Assembly (NCBI RefSeq): GCF_002287065.1
Contig: NZ_NSJZ01000009.1
Location: 1 to 64,000 of the forward strand
Direction: 5' to 3'
DNA length: 64,000 bases
Source: Paracoccus salipaludis
GTDB lineage: Bacteria > Pseudomonadota > Alphaproteobacteria > Rhodobacterales > Rhodobacteraceae
The notes under the pieces were generated by a model that was not told where the DNA came from, did no database searches, and saw only the letters and a program-made list of their open reading frames with translations. This document shows, in pieces, positions 9,052 to 18,658 of the stretch. The first letter of the stretch is position 1. The number at the start of each line of letters is the position of its first letter. A program made the position numbers and the translations under genes.

Positions 9052-10112
9052 GGCGCGCACTCCAGTTCCGCGACAAGGCCGGGGCGGATGATGCCGCCGA
9101 CGGCGGGGATCGCCTCGCCCTGCCCCAGCACGCGGGTCAGCGCGTCGTAACGGCCGCCCGAAGCGACCGGGGGCCAGTCGGGCCGGCCCTCGGCGGTAAA
9201 GCTGAAGGTCATGCCATCATAATATTCCATCGTGTGCCGCCCGTGGCTTGCGTCGAAGCGGATCGCCGCCGGATCGATGCCGCGCGCCGCGATGGCGTTC
9301 AGGCGGGCCGACAGGCGCTCGACGGCCTCGGCAATGGCGGGGATATGGTCCGCAAGGATGCGCAGCTCGTCCAGCGCCGTGGGCGCCGGTCCGGCCACCG
9401 AGAACAGCCGGTGCAGGCGGGTGCGCCAGGCAGGGTCCAGCGGTGGCCCTTCGGCGCCGGCCTCGAGCCGCGAGATGCGCGCCTCCATCTCGGCCTCGGA
9501 CCGCAGGCCGGTCCAGGGGGCACCGTTGATGGCGAAATGGCGGGGCGGCTCGACGGCCGAGAAGCGGTCGAGCAGACGCTCGAACCGCCCGGGCCGCCAG
9601 ATGTGATGAGCCAGCAGTGCGCGGCGCGGGGCCGACAGCGGCAGACCGGCGACAGCATCCAGCAGCAGGTCCATGTCGCCCATCGTGGCCGACAGGCGGC
9701 AGGGCGCCAGGATGCCGTGGAACAGGGCGAAGACCTCGGCATCTGCATCGGGAGCGCGCGAGAAAAGCTCGAACCCGGCCTGAAGATACTCATTGTCGCG
9801 CGGATGGGCGGGACGGGTGTCGCCGTGGTCCTGCTTGCGGAACACCTCGCCCAGGTAGCAATAGCGCGCGGGCTCGGCGCCCTGGGCCATGTGCATCTCG
9901 ACCACCGGCACGGTGAAGTCCGGACGCAGGGCGACCTCGCCCCGGATGGGGTCGGTGGTCAGGTAGGCGCGGGCGCGGATGTCCTCGCCATACAGGTCCA
10001 GCAGCGTGTCGGCCGGCAGCAGGATGTCGGGCGCGACCTCGACCGCACCGGCCGCGCGGAAGGCGTCGAGGATGCGGCGGCCCACAGCCGACTTGGCGGT
10101 GCGGGGGATCAT
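9045..10112 (-). CDS. hisZ: ATP phosphoribosyltransferase regulatory subunit
   Basis: 355 residues. HisZ is a catalytically inactive relative of histidyl-tRNA synthetase that binds histidine and activates and regulates short HisG. The class II synthetase-like core is visible ([24 protein letters not shown], and [13 protein letters not shown] near residue 318). The frame is open upstream into hisS, but the ATG at 10110-10112 overlaps the hisS stop (ATGA), which is the usual coupled start. It sits between hisS and hisG, both overlapping, so all three are translated from one message. Confidence 0.95.
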   Translation of the reverse strand: MIPRTAKSAVGRRILDAFRAAGAVEVAPDILLPADTLLDLYGEDIRARAYLTTDPIRGEVALRPDFTVPVVEMHMAQGAEPARYCYLGEVFRKQDHGDTRPAHPRDNEYLQAGFELFSRAPDADAEVFALFHGILAPCRLSATMGDMDLLLDAVAGLPLSAPRRALLAHHIWRPGRFERLLDRFSAVEPPRHFAINGAPWTGLRSEAEMEARISRLEAGAEGPPLDPAWRTRLHRLFSVAGPAPTALDELRILADHIPAIAEAVERLSARLNAIAARGIDPAAIRFDASHGRHTMEYYDGMTFSFTAEGRPDWPPVASGGRYDALTRVLGQGEAIPAVGGIIRPGLVAELECAPC

Positions 10113-11590
10113 CGCGCCAGCATCTCGCGCACGGTGGCGATCACCGCCCCGCGCGGGACCTCGACCTGAGCGGGCTGGGATTTCCACTCCTCGACAGAGG
10201 CTTGCGCGGCGATCTTCGCGCCGAGGATGAGATCCTTGACCTGCACCACGCCGCGCGCGGCCTCGTCCGCGCCCTGGATGATGGCGATGGGCGCGGCCCG
10301 CTTGTCGGCATACTTGAGCTGGTTGCCGAAGTTCTTGGGATTGCCAAGGTAGACCTCAGCCCGGATGCCAGCGGCCCGCAGTTCCGCCGCCATGGCCTGA
10401 TAGTCGGCCATGCGGTCGCGGTCCATGACGGTGACGACAACCGGCCCCTGCGCCTCGGTCCCGGCCAGCCCCTTCTCGCGCAGCGCGGCCAGCAGCCGGT
10501 CCACGCCGATGGAGACACCCGTCGCGGGCACCTTCTGCCCGGTGAAGCGTTCCACCAGGTCGTCATAGCGCCCGCCGCCCGCGACCGAGCCGAACTGGCG
10601 CTTGCGGCCCTTGTCGTCGAGGATCTCGAAGGTCAGTTCCGCCTCGAACACCGGGCCGGTGTAATAACCGAGACCCCGCACGACCGAGGGGTCGATCACC
10701 ACGCGGTCCGCGCCCATGCCCATCGCATCCAGCATCGCCGCGATCTGGGCCAGCTCGTCCACGCCCTCGGCACCCACAGCCGAGCCGCCCACGGCGGCGC
10801 GCAGGTTCTGCAGCGTCGTGGCGTTGTCGTCGCCCTTCGAGGTCAGGAAGCGCAGCACGGGTTCGGCCTGCGAGGCGTCCAGTCCCACACCCTCGATCTC
10901 GGCGCCGGATGCGTCGGTGCGCCCGGTGGTCAGCAGCTCGCGCACGCCGGCCTCGCCGACCTTGTCGAACTTGTCGATCTGGCGCAGCACATCGGCGGCC
11001 TGCTCGGGCTGGACACGCGCGGCTTCCAGCACGCCGTTCAGGACCTTGCGGTTGTTCACCCGCACCAGATAGTCGCCGCGGGCGATCCCCGCCGTTTCCA
11101 GCGCATCGGCCAGCATGGCGATGATCTCGGCATCCGCCGCGACGCTGGCCGCGCCCACGGTGTCCGCGTCGCACTGGTAGAACTGGCGATAGCGCCCCGG
11201 CCCCGGCTTCTCGTTCCGCCACACCGGCCCCATCGCATAGCGGCGATAGGGCGAGGGAAGGTCGTTGCGATACTGCGCCGCGACCCGCGCCAAGGGGGCC
11301 GTCAGGTCATAGCGCAGCGCCAGCCAGTCGCCGGAACCGCCGCCGGGCACCGCTTCCTCCTGCCAGGCAAAAACCCCCGCGTTCGGGCGGTCCACGTCGG
11401 GCAGGAACTTGCCAAGCGCCTCGACCGTCTCGACCCCGCTGGTTTCCAGCGCCTCGAAGCCGTGCAGGTGATAGACGGCGGCGATGCGGTCCAGCATCGC
11501 CTTGCGTTCCGTCACCTCTGGCCCGAAATAGTCGCGGAAGCCCTTGGGCGTTTCGGCGCGCGGGCGGCGCGGTTTCTGATCCTTGGCCAT
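10109..11590 (-). CDS. hisS: Histidyl-tRNA synthetase
   Basis: 493 residues, longer than the ~420 of E. coli but normal for alphaproteobacteria. Charges tRNA-His. Class II motifs are present: [12 protein letters not shown] at the start, [12 protein letters not shown] (motif 2 region), [21 protein letters not shown], the histidine-specific [12 protein letters not shown] near residue 300, and motif 3 in [15 protein letters not shown]. The C-terminal anticodon-binding domain follows. The gene leads the hisS-hisZ-hisG operon; the start ATG is at 11588-11590, 47 bases from the divergent slyX. Confidence 0.97.
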   Translation of the reverse strand: MAKDQKPRRPRAETPKGFRDYFGPEVTERKAMLDRIAAVYHLHGFEALETSGVETVEALGKFLPDVDRPNAGVFAWQEEAVPGGGSGDWLALRYDLTAPLARVAAQYRNDLPSPYRRYAMGPVWRNEKPGPGRYRQFYQCDADTVGAASVAADAEIIAMLADALETAGIARGDYLVRVNNRKVLNGVLEAARVQPEQAADVLRQIDKFDKVGEAGVRELLTTGRTDASGAEIEGVGLDASQAEPVLRFLTSKGDDNATTLQNLRAAVGGSAVGAEGVDELAQIAAMLDAMGMGADRVVIDPSVVRGLGYYTGPVFEAELTFEILDDKGRKRQFGSVAGGGRYDDLVERFTGQKVPATGVSIGVDRLLAALREKGLAGTEAQGPVVVTVMDRDRMADYQAMAAELRAAGIRAEVYLGNPKNFGNQLKYADKRAAPIAIIQGADEAARGVVQVKDLILGAKIAAQASVEEWKSQPAQVEVPRGAVIATVREMLAR

Positions 11591-11637
11591 GCGGGTATCC
11601 TTCAGGTCGCGGGCTTCGATTAGCGGAAGGGGGCGGC

Positions 11638-11838
11638 ATGGACAAGTTGCAGGCGCTGGAAGAACGGATCGCCCACCTTCAGCGCACGGTCGAGGACCTG
11701 TCGGACGTGGTCACGCGGCAGGCGGCCGAGGTCCGCGCCCTGTCGCGCCGCGTCGGCCTGCTGATGGAACGCGAGGCCGAGCGCGAGGCCGCCGAGGGCA
11801 CGATCCCGCTGGCCGACCAGCGGCCGCCGCACTGGTGA
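11638..11838 (+). CDS. slyX: SlyX family protein
   Basis: 66 residues. The heptad pattern of [38 protein letters not shown] sequence makes a coiled coil over most of the length, and the C-terminus ends in DQRPPHW, the SlyX hallmark (PPHY/PPHW). The role of SlyX is unclear in any organism. It is divergent from hisS, and the ATG follows GGAAGGGGGCGGC. Confidence 0.9.
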   Translation: MDKLQALEERIAHLQRTVEDLSDVVTRQAAEVRALSRRVGLLMEREAEREAAEGTIPLADQRPPHW

Positions 11839-11874
11839 GCGCGCCCGCTTGCTGAGGCGCGCACGGCCGGGCGT

Positions 11875-12480
11875 TTACCGTTCCGCCGGGCCGAGGCGGC
11901 TGGTGCCGCCGGGCATGGGTTCCGAAAAGATGCCGCCCGCCTTCGGCTCGGGCCGCTGTGCCGCCAGCGGCGGCCGCTGGACGAAGGGCGGCGGCTCGGC
12001 CGGACCCTCGGTGCGGTCGGGATCGAAGCCGGGCTCGTCATAGTCGTCCACCCGCGCGGCCTCGGCCCTGGCGGGCTCGGACAGGGTTTCCTCGGCCGGC
12101 TCGCCGTCCGGCCAGTCCGAGGGCGGCTCGGACCCGGGCGCGGGGGCGGGCTGCGCCGCCGCCGCCAAGGGCCGCAGCGCGGGCCCTGCCTCGTGCGAGG
12201 CGGCAAGCGGGCGCGCCGCAGCCCACTCGTGCTGCGGATAGGCAGGGGCCAGCGCGCGGCGGAAGACCAGCACGTTGTGATAAACGGTGGTGCGGCTGGT
12301 CAGACCGCTGCGCTCCTCGCAGGGCAGCGTCTCGGCCCGGACATATTCCCAGCCGGCCTGCGCCATGCGGTTCATTTCCATGGTCAGCGCATGGGCGAAG
12401 CGCTCGGCCCCGCTGCGGGCGCCCCGGACCTTCTCGCCCCGGTTCGGCGCGGGCAGGACGGTGTATTCATAGGCTTGCAT
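11875..12480 (-). CDS. DUF4177 domain protein with acidic Pro-rich tail
   Basis: 201 residues. The first ~80 residues (MQAYEYTVLPAPNRG, AQAGWEYVRAETLPC, TVYHNVLVFRR) match the small DUF4177 fold seen in many bacteria, whose function is unknown. The remaining ~110 residues are low-complexity Ala/Pro/Glu-rich and probably disordered. The ATG at 12478-12480 is taken because the domain starts there and AAGGAGCCCGCG precedes it. It lies downstream of gatB on the same strand with an 85-base gap. Confidence 0.8.
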   Translation of the reverse strand: MQAYEYTVLPAPNRGEKVRGARSGAERFAHALTMEMNRMAQAGWEYVRAETLPCEERSGLTSRTTVYHNVLVFRRALAPAYPQHEWAAARPLAASHEAGPALRPLAAAAQPAPAPGSEPPSDWPDGEPAEETLSEPARAEAARVDDYDEPGFDPDRTEGPAEPPPFVQRPPLAAQRPEPKAGGIFSEPMPGGTSRLGPAER

Positions 12481-12565
12481 CGCGGGCTCCTTGCGCTGGA
12501 TCGCTTCGGGTGCAGCCGAACGCCCCGCCCCCGGCCCGCGTTTCGGGCCCGGACGCGGGGACGCC

Positions 12566-14080
12566 TCAGAGCCCGAGCTTCTTCGCCACCATCTCATTGA
12601 CTGCCGCCGGGTTGGCCTTGCCGCCCGTCGCCTTCAGCACCTGCCCCGTGAACCAGCCGGCAAGCTTGGGGTTCGCCTTGGCCTTTTCCACCTGCGCGGG
12701 GTTCGCGGCGATGATCTGATCGACCGCCGCCTCGATCGCGCCAAGGTCGGTGACCTGCTTCATGCCGCGCGCCTGCGCGATCTCGGAAGGCTCGCCGCCC
12801 TCGGTCCAGACGATCTCGAACAGGTCCTTGGCCATCTTGCCCGAAATCTCGCCGCTGGCGATCAGGTCCAGAACGCCGCCAAGCTGCGCCGAGGACACCG
12901 GGCTTTCGCCGATGGACAGCCCTTCCTTGTTCAGCCGCCCGAACAGCTCGTTGATGACCCAGTTCGCGGCCTGCTTGCCGTCGCGGCCCCGTGCCACCAC
13001 CTCGAAGAAGTCGGCATTCTCGACCTCGGCCGTCAGCACGCCTGCGTCGTATTCCGACAGGCCCAGTTCCGTGACAAAGCGCGCCTTCTTCTCGTCCGGC
13101 AGTTCCGGCATCGTGGCGGCGATGTCGTCCACCCACCCTTGCTCGATCTCCAGCGGCAGCAGGTCGGGGTCGGGGAAATAGCGGTAGTCGTGCGCTTCCT
13201 CCTTCGAGCGCATCGACCGCGTTTCGCCCTTGTCCGGATCATACAGGCGCGTTTCCTGAACAACCGTTCCGCCATCCTCGATGAGGGCGATCTGGCGGCG
13301 GGCCTCATAGTCGATGGCGGCCTGGATGAAGCGCAGCGAGTTCATGTTCTTGATCTCGCAGCGCGTGCCCAGGACGGAATGGTCGCCGGTGGCCTGGAAG
13401 CGTTCGTAATCGCCCGGCTTGCAGACCGACACGTTCACGTCGGCGCGCAGGTTGCCGTTCTGCATGTTGCCGTCGCAGGTGCCCAAGTAGCGCATGATCT
13501 GGCGCAGCTTGGCGACATAGGCGGCCGCTTCCTCGGGGCCGCGGATGTCGGGGCGGCTGACGATCTCCATCAGGGCGACGCCGGTGCGGTTGAGGTCCAC
13601 GAAGCTCAGCGCCGGGTCCATGTCGTGGATCGACTTGCCCGCGTCCTGTTCCAGGTGGATGCGCTCGATCCGCACGCGGCGGGCAACGCCGGGCGCCATA
13701 TCCACGATGATCTCGCCCTCGCCCACGATGGGGTGGTAAAGCTGGCTGATCTGATAGCCCTGCGGCAGGTCCGGGTAGAAGTAGTTCTTCCGGTCGAAGG
13801 CCGAAACCAGGTTGATCTGCGCCTTCAATCCCAGCCCGGTGCGGACCGCCTGCGCCACGCAGAACTCGTTGATGACCGGCAGCATCCCCGGCATTGCCGC
13901 GTCCACGAAGCTGACGTTCGAGTTCGGCTCTGCCCCGAAGGCCGTCGACGCGCCGGAAAACAGCTTGGCGTTGGACGCGACTTGCGCGTGGACCTCAAGC
14001 CCGATGACCAGTTCCCAGTCTCCCTTGGCCCCGGCGATGACCTTGGGTTCGGGGGCGGTATAGGAAAGGTGGTCCAGCAT
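12566..14080 (-). CDS. gatB: Asp-tRNA(Asn)/Glu-tRNA(Gln) amidotransferase subunit B
   Basis: 504 residues. GatB is the kinase/tRNA-binding subunit of GatCAB, which turns mischarged Glu-tRNA-Gln or Asp-tRNA-Asn into the correct amide forms. Family blocks: [13 protein letters not shown] near residue 22, [26 protein letters not shown], the metal-site [23 protein letters not shown], and the C-terminal YqeY-like tail domain ([26 protein letters not shown]). The start at 14080 is chosen by family alignment. gatA and gatC are not in the window. The aspS gene at 23.5 kb may be of the non-discriminating kind that needs this enzyme. Confidence 0.97.
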   Translation of the reverse strand: MLDHLSYTAPEPKVIAGAKGDWELVIGLEVHAQVASNAKLFSGASTAFGAEPNSNVSFVDAAMPGMLPVINEFCVAQAVRTGLGLKAQINLVSAFDRKNYFYPDLPQGYQISQLYHPIVGEGEIIVDMAPGVARRVRIERIHLEQDAGKSIHDMDPALSFVDLNRTGVALMEIVSRPDIRGPEEAAAYVAKLRQIMRYLGTCDGNMQNGNLRADVNVSVCKPGDYERFQATGDHSVLGTRCEIKNMNSLRFIQAAIDYEARRQIALIEDGGTVVQETRLYDPDKGETRSMRSKEEAHDYRYFPDPDLLPLEIEQGWVDDIAATMPELPDEKKARFVTELGLSEYDAGVLTAEVENADFFEVVARGRDGKQAANWVINELFGRLNKEGLSIGESPVSSAQLGGVLDLIASGEISGKMAKDLFEIVWTEGGEPSEIAQARGMKQVTDLGAIEAAVDQIIAANPAQVEKAKANPKLAGWFTGQVLKATGGKANPAAVNEMVAKKLGL

Positions 14081-14228
14081 CTTCGTCTCCGGCAGCGTTG
14101 GGTTGGTTTCTATTGCCGTGGCCCTCGCGCGACAAGGGCTGGTTGCGAACCGGCCGGTCGCCGGAATGTCCATTGAGCTTGTCCCGCAGCCCGACTAGTC
14201 CGGCGCCGGACAGACAAAGAGGACAAAG

Positions 14229-14861
14229 ATGCGCAAGGGACTCATGGCTTTGACGGTGCTGGCACTGGCCGGATGCGGCGCGGCCGAGGCCGGGCGGCGG
14301 GCCACGACCGCCCCCACCATCGCCCCCGTCGAGCGGCCTTCGGCCACCGATCGGCTCGCCTCGGCCGTGGGCCTGCGCAAGGAACAGCCCGCCATGCGCT
14401 GGGGCGAGGACAATCCCGAATGGACCGAAGCGGCGCTTTCCGCGCTGCAGTCCGAAGGCGTGACGCTGCTGTCCACCGTGCCGTCGGACGTGATGCAGTT
14501 CTGCCCGGGCTATGCCAGGCAGACGCGCGAGAACCGCGCGGCCTTCTGGGCGGGGCTCGTGTCGGCCGTCGCCCATCATGAGGGCGCGGCGCAGGGCTCG
14601 CGCTGGGGGCTGCTGCGGCTGTCCCGGCCGCAGTCGCAAGAGGGCGCTTGCGGCGCAGGCGAGGACGGCGCGGGCAACCTGCGCTGCGCGGTGCGGATCA
14701 TGGCGCAAGAGGTCGGACGCGACGGCGCCATCGCGGGCGGAACCGAGGCGCAGGGCGGCCGTGGCTGGCGCGGGGTGGCCCGCAGCTGGATGCCGCTGCG
14801 GTCCAAGGAGAAGCGCGCCGAGATCGCCGGATGGACCCGGCGCCAGAGCTATTGCCGGTAA
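14229..14861 (+). CDS. Lytic transglycosylase-like lipoprotein
   Basis: 210 residues. The N-terminus has a lipobox (VLALAGC, Cys at about residue 16), so the protein is lipid-anchored. From residue ~95 it follows the lysozyme-like transglycosylase pattern common in Rhodobacteraceae: FCPGYARQTRENRAAFWAGLVSAVA, then HHEG with the likely catalytic Glu, WGLLRLSRPQS, and NLRCAVRIMAQEV. The family cuts peptidoglycan glycan strands without hydrolysis. Three cysteines in the domain may pair. The gene is divergent from gatB; ACAAAGAGGACAAAG precedes the ATG. Activity is inferred from pattern only. Confidence 0.75.
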   Translation: MRKGLMALTVLALAGCGAAEAGRRATTAPTIAPVERPSATDRLASAVGLRKEQPAMRWGEDNPEWTEAALSALQSEGVTLLSTVPSDVMQFCPGYARQTRENRAAFWAGLVSAVAHHEGAAQGSRWGLLRLSRPQSQEGACGAGEDGAGNLRCAVRIMAQEVGRDGAIAGGTEAQGGRGWRGVARSWMPLRSKEKRAEIAGWTRRQSYCR

Positions 14862-14876
14862 GGCGGACGCCCGCGA

Positions 14877-17800
14877 TCAGCGTCCGTTCAGGATCGGCAG
14901 GTTGTAGGTCCGGCCGCCCTTGACGTAGGTGATCTTGCCGTTGCCGATCGAGTTGATCGCACCGCCGTCGATCCGGTCGCCCAGCCGGACCGTCACGACC
15001 TTGCCGTTGCGCAGGCGGATCAGACCCCGGCTGGCCCGCCCTGCCCCGATCACGCCGATGACCTGGGTCTTGGTCGTCTCGATCCCGCGCAGGGTGGCGT
15101 TCTTGGCGACATCGCCCCCCGAACGGCCTTCCGCAGGCTTCTGGGCGATCTCGGGCTCATCATCGATCTCGGGCGGGCGATAGCTGCCGCGCGCGGCAAT
15201 GGCGGCGCGTTCCTCTGCCTCGGCCTGGGCGCGCGCGCGGGCCTCGGCGGCGGCACGGGCCTGCATCTCGGCCTGCGCATCCGAGGCGGCGCGCTGGCGG
15301 GCGCGTTCCTCGGCCTGCTGCTGCAGCTGCTCGTCCCGCATGCGCTGGGCCGAGTCGTCCTGGACCGGCGCGGCGCTGGCGGTCGCGGTCGGGGCCGCCT
15401 GCGTAACCGGCGCGGGATCGGGAACCGGCGTCGGAACGGGTGCACGCAGCGCCGTGGCAGCCGCGGCGGCAACCGCCTCGGCTTGGGCATCAGCCTCGGG
15501 CGCGGGGGCTGTCGCGGCGGGACGCGTCGGCTTGCGGACGGGCGCGAGTGACGCTGCCGAGGCCAGCGTCACCGGCGACGGCCTGGCGGTGGCGACAGCC
15601 TCGGCCACCGCGCTTTCTACGGCCGACGAAGGCTTCGAAGCCGCTCCGCCACGGGCGGGACGCGAGGCCGGGCGACCGTTGGTGTTGGCGGCCGCCTTCA
15701 CGGGCGCGGCTTTCGCGGGGGCGGCCTTGGCCTCGTCGGCCTTGGCGGCCCGAGAGGCGGGGCGGTCGCCCGAGGATTTCGCCGCCGGCTTGCTGGCCAC
15801 GGCCTCGGCTACCGCCGCATCGACGGCAGAAGGCGCCGCGCCGGGACGGCGAGACGGCCGCGCCTCGGCAAGCCGGGGACCATGAAACGCCGGAGCAGGG
15901 GAAAGCCGCTGAAGCGACGGATGAAGGGCATAAAGGTCGGCCAGCAGCGCATCCGCGACGACACGCTCGGCCGGGGTCATCTCGGCTGCCGTCACGGATT
16001 CGTCGGCCGAGCCTTCCTCGGGCCGCGGGACAGGCCGGCCTGACGAGACCGGCTCGCGGGTCGCGGCGGGCCGGGCCGAAGCACGGGGGGCCGCCTCGGG
16101 CCGCGAGGGTGCGGGACGCGGGGCAGCCGTGGCCGAGGGACGCGCAGGCGCGGCGGCGCGGGGAGCGGCGGCTGCCCGGGAGGATTGTGCCGAGGCGGGG
16201 CGCGAGGCCGGCCGTTCGGACCGGGTCAGCGCCCGGCGTCCCGGCACCACGGCCGGAAGGGGATCGGCCTCAGACACGGCGGGCGCCGCGGGCACATCCG
16301 CCGCCGCCGCAGGCAGAGAGCGGCGCACTGCCGTGACCGGTCGCTCGGGTATTGCCGCTGCAGGTGCCGCAGGCTGGGCCGAGGGCGCAGCGGTCTGCGG
16401 CGTGGACGATGGCGCGGCGGCAGAGGACGCGGCAGCCTCGATCTCGGCAGGCGAACGGGCCGAGGCCGCCGGGGCCAAAGCCTGCGCCTCGCCTGCGGAC
16501 GAAGCACCATCGCCGACCGATGCGGGCGCGGGAATGGAGGGCGCATCCGCAACGGGCGCCGAACCGGCGGCCGTGGTGGCGGAAGGCACGGGCGCAGCCG
16601 CCGCCTGGGCCGGGGCGCTCTCGGCGACGCTATTGCTGACGTTGTCGGCGGACACAGCGGCATCGGCAGCGGACAAGGCATCTTCTGCCTGTCCGGCAAC
16701 GACAGGCGCTTGCGGCGTCGCCGCGGCAGGCGCCACCGGTGTGTCCACGGCAGCGGGGGCAGTCTCGACGGGGCGGGTCTGCGCCGCAGCAGGCGCCTGC
16801 GGCAGAGCCGCCGGCGAGGTTGCCGGAACCGTTTCCGGCTGTAACTCGGCCGCAGCGCCTTCGTCCGCGCTCGACAGGGTCGCATCCTCTGCCTCGACAG
16901 GCACGGGATCCGGCTGCACGGCGGCAGGCTCCGGAATCATGACCTGACTGTCTTCGGCCGTTGCCCGATCCTCTGTGTCCGGGGATGTGGCAGGCACCGG
17001 GGCCATTGTCCCCTCGGCCTCTGGCTGCGGCACAGTACCGCCTGCCGGAAGGGCCGGAGTCGCGGCGACAGGCCGCTCGCCCGGGGTGGCGAAGGCCCAG
17101 ATCAGCATCAGCCCGACCAGCAACGCGCAGAGCATCACCAGCAGTGCGCCGACACCACCGCGCGCGCCCGGATGCTGGGCGACCGGCATGGGCGCTGGCG
17201 GATCCACGCGCAGCGCGCGGGCCGCGGCTGCGCGCTCGATCACGACCCTGCCGCGATCAGGCAGGGACGGCTTTTCAGAGGAAACGTCCGCCCCGCCCGC
17301 GTCCTGAGTGCGCTGCGGCGACACTGCCGCCTGACGCGCCGCCGCCCCCGCAGCCAGTCTGCCGCGTGCCGCCCGCCCGGCGGCCATGTCCGATTGCCGC
17401 AAGGGGGTCGGCGATGCGGGATCGGAAGACCCGGCCTCGGGAACCTGAGCGGCAGCAGGCGGCTGCAAGGGAGCGGGCGCAGAGGGTGCCTCTGCCCCCT
17501 GCGGCGCCGCGATGGCCGAATCCGTGCCGGAGGCGGCGCGGCTGTCCTCGTCTGCCGCCGAAACCGGGGCCTCGGCCCCGCTTTCTTCCGATCCTGCGCT
17601 TGCTTCCGCACGCGTGCCGGGCGCATCCGCATCGGTCGAAGGCATCGGTTCGGGCGCAACATCCGCCTTTGCCTCACTAGGGCCTTCCTGTGCCTCGCCC
17701 GCAAACGAGGCGTGACCGCCCCCCACCTCGCCCGCCACCTCGTCCGACGTGTGAGCCCCGGACACGGCTGAATGATCCGCCTGCCCCTCCGGGACCACGG

Positions 17801-18449
17801 CGCTCACCCGATCAGCGGCGCCCTCTATGGCGTCCTCGAGTTCCGCATCCGCTAGGGCGCCGGCGGCTGGCGTCTCGTCTGTCGGCTGCACGGGCGCCTG
17901 GTCCGCCGGAAGGTCGCCCGGCAGGTCGGCCTCGCCCAGGACCTCCTCGGTCCCGGCGGTCTCGCCGAAGCGCGGGGTGGCCGGAAACAGCCCGTCGGCG
18001 GGGTCGGCCAGGAAGCCTGCGGCGGCAAAGCCGTGGCGGCGGGCGAAATCCTCGGCCTCGCGCAGGGTCTGGCGCGCGACCGCGGCCACACGCACGTCGC
18101 CCGCGTCGCTGGGCCGCCAGTCCCAGGCGAGATCCGCCACGGGATAGGGCGTCAGTCCGTCCAGCGCCTCGCCCAGCTCGGCGGGCCTGTGATCATCGCC
18201 GGGGATCGGCAGCGAGGTGTAAAGGATCTGGTCGTCGGGAATGATCAGCGCGACCTTGGCGTCGCGTCCATTCGCCACCAGCTTGCGAAGCTTGGCCATC
18301 TCGGCCCGGAAATCGGGCGCGTCGAAGGCGGCAACCGCTCGTTCCTTCCACCGCACGGAGGCAGCCGCGGGCGGATCGGTCCTTTCCATGAGGTGAACGG
18401 CATCGTTGCTGAATGACAGGGCGAATTCGGGCGCGGAACGCTTGCTCAT
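14877..18449 (-). CDS. Giant GspL/PilM-like plus PilP/GspC-like membrane protein
   Basis: 1190 residues, extremely Ala/Pro-rich. Residues 1-170 resemble the cytoplasmic actin-like part of GspL/PilM proteins: SFSNDAVHLMER, VALIIPDDQILYTSLPIPG, ALDGLTPYPVADLAWDW, then VAAVARQTLREAEDFARRHG. Residues 170-430 are acidic low-complexity. One membrane helix lies at about 432-454. Then follow about 650 residues of Ala/Pro/Arg-rich, probably disordered periplasmic linker with a Gln/Glu/Ala helix near 1030-1090, and a C-terminal domain from about 1105 (TQVIGVIGAGRASRGLIRL, VRLGDRIDGGAINSIG, KITYVKGGR) that matches the PilP/GspC homology-region pattern. It looks like inner-membrane platform parts of a pilus or type II secretion machine joined in one chain. 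No other secretion gene is nearby. Start ATG at 18447-18449. Confidence 0.75.
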   Translation of the reverse strand: MSKRSAPEFALSFSNDAVHLMERTDPPAAASVRWKERAVAAFDAPDFRAEMAKLRKLVANGRDAKVALIIPDDQILYTSLPIPGDDHRPAELGEALDGLTPYPVADLAWDWRPSDAGDVRVAAVARQTLREAEDFARRHGFAAAGFLADPADGLFPATPRFGETAGTEEVLGEADLPGDLPADQAPVQPTDETPAAGALADAELEDAIEGAADRVSAVVPEGQADHSAVSGAHTSDEVAGEVGGGHASFAGEAQEGPSEAKADVAPEPMPSTDADAPGTRAEASAGSEESGAEAPVSAADEDSRAASGTDSAIAAPQGAEAPSAPAPLQPPAAAQVPEAGSSDPASPTPLRQSDMAAGRAARGRLAAGAAARQAAVSPQRTQDAGGADVSSEKPSLPDRGRVVIERAAAARALRVDPPAPMPVAQHPGARGGVGALLVMLCALLVGLMLIWAFATPGERPVAATPALPAGGTVPQPEAEGTMAPVPATSPDTEDRATAEDSQVMIPEPAAVQPDPVPVEAEDATLSSADEGAAAELQPETVPATSPAALPQAPAAAQTRPVETAPAAVDTPVAPAAATPQAPVVAGQAEDALSAADAAVSADNVSNSVAESAPAQAAAAPVPSATTAAGSAPVADAPSIPAPASVGDGASSAGEAQALAPAASARSPAEIEAAASSAAAPSSTPQTAAPSAQPAAPAAAIPERPVTAVRRSLPAAAADVPAAPAVSEADPLPAVVPGRRALTRSERPASRPASAQSSRAAAAPRAAAPARPSATAAPRPAPSRPEAAPRASARPAATREPVSSGRPVPRPEEGSADESVTAAEMTPAERVVADALLADLYALHPSLQRLSPAPAFHGPRLAEARPSRRPGAAPSAVDAAVAEAVASKPAAKSSGDRPASRAAKADEAKAAPAKAAPVKAAANTNGRPASRPARGGAASKPSSAVESAVAEAVATARPSPVTLASAASLAPVRKPTRPAATAPAPEADAQAEAVAAAAATALRAPVPTPVPDPAPVTQAAPTATASAAPVQDDSAQRMRDEQLQQQAEERARQRAASDAQAEMQARAAAEARARAQAEAEERAAIAARGSYRPPEIDDEPEIAQKPAEGRSGGDVAKNATLRGIETTKTQVIGVIGAGRASRGLIRLRNGKVVTVRLGDRIDGGAINSIGNGKITYVKGGRTYNLPILNGR

Positions 18450-18658
18450 GGGCCGGGGCTTATCCGTTCTGGCCGGTCGTCGTTGATGCGCGATCCGGTC
18501 CGTTGCTGCTCAACCCCATGGATAACCGAACTGCGCCCCTCTGCAAAGCGAAACACCTCATCGTGAGGGAGCCTTGCGCGCATTTGCTGCGTTGCCAAGG
18601 CTGGGCCAGACTGGCCCTCGGCGCGGTTGCGCGCGCAAAGGCACGGCAAGGAGTTATC

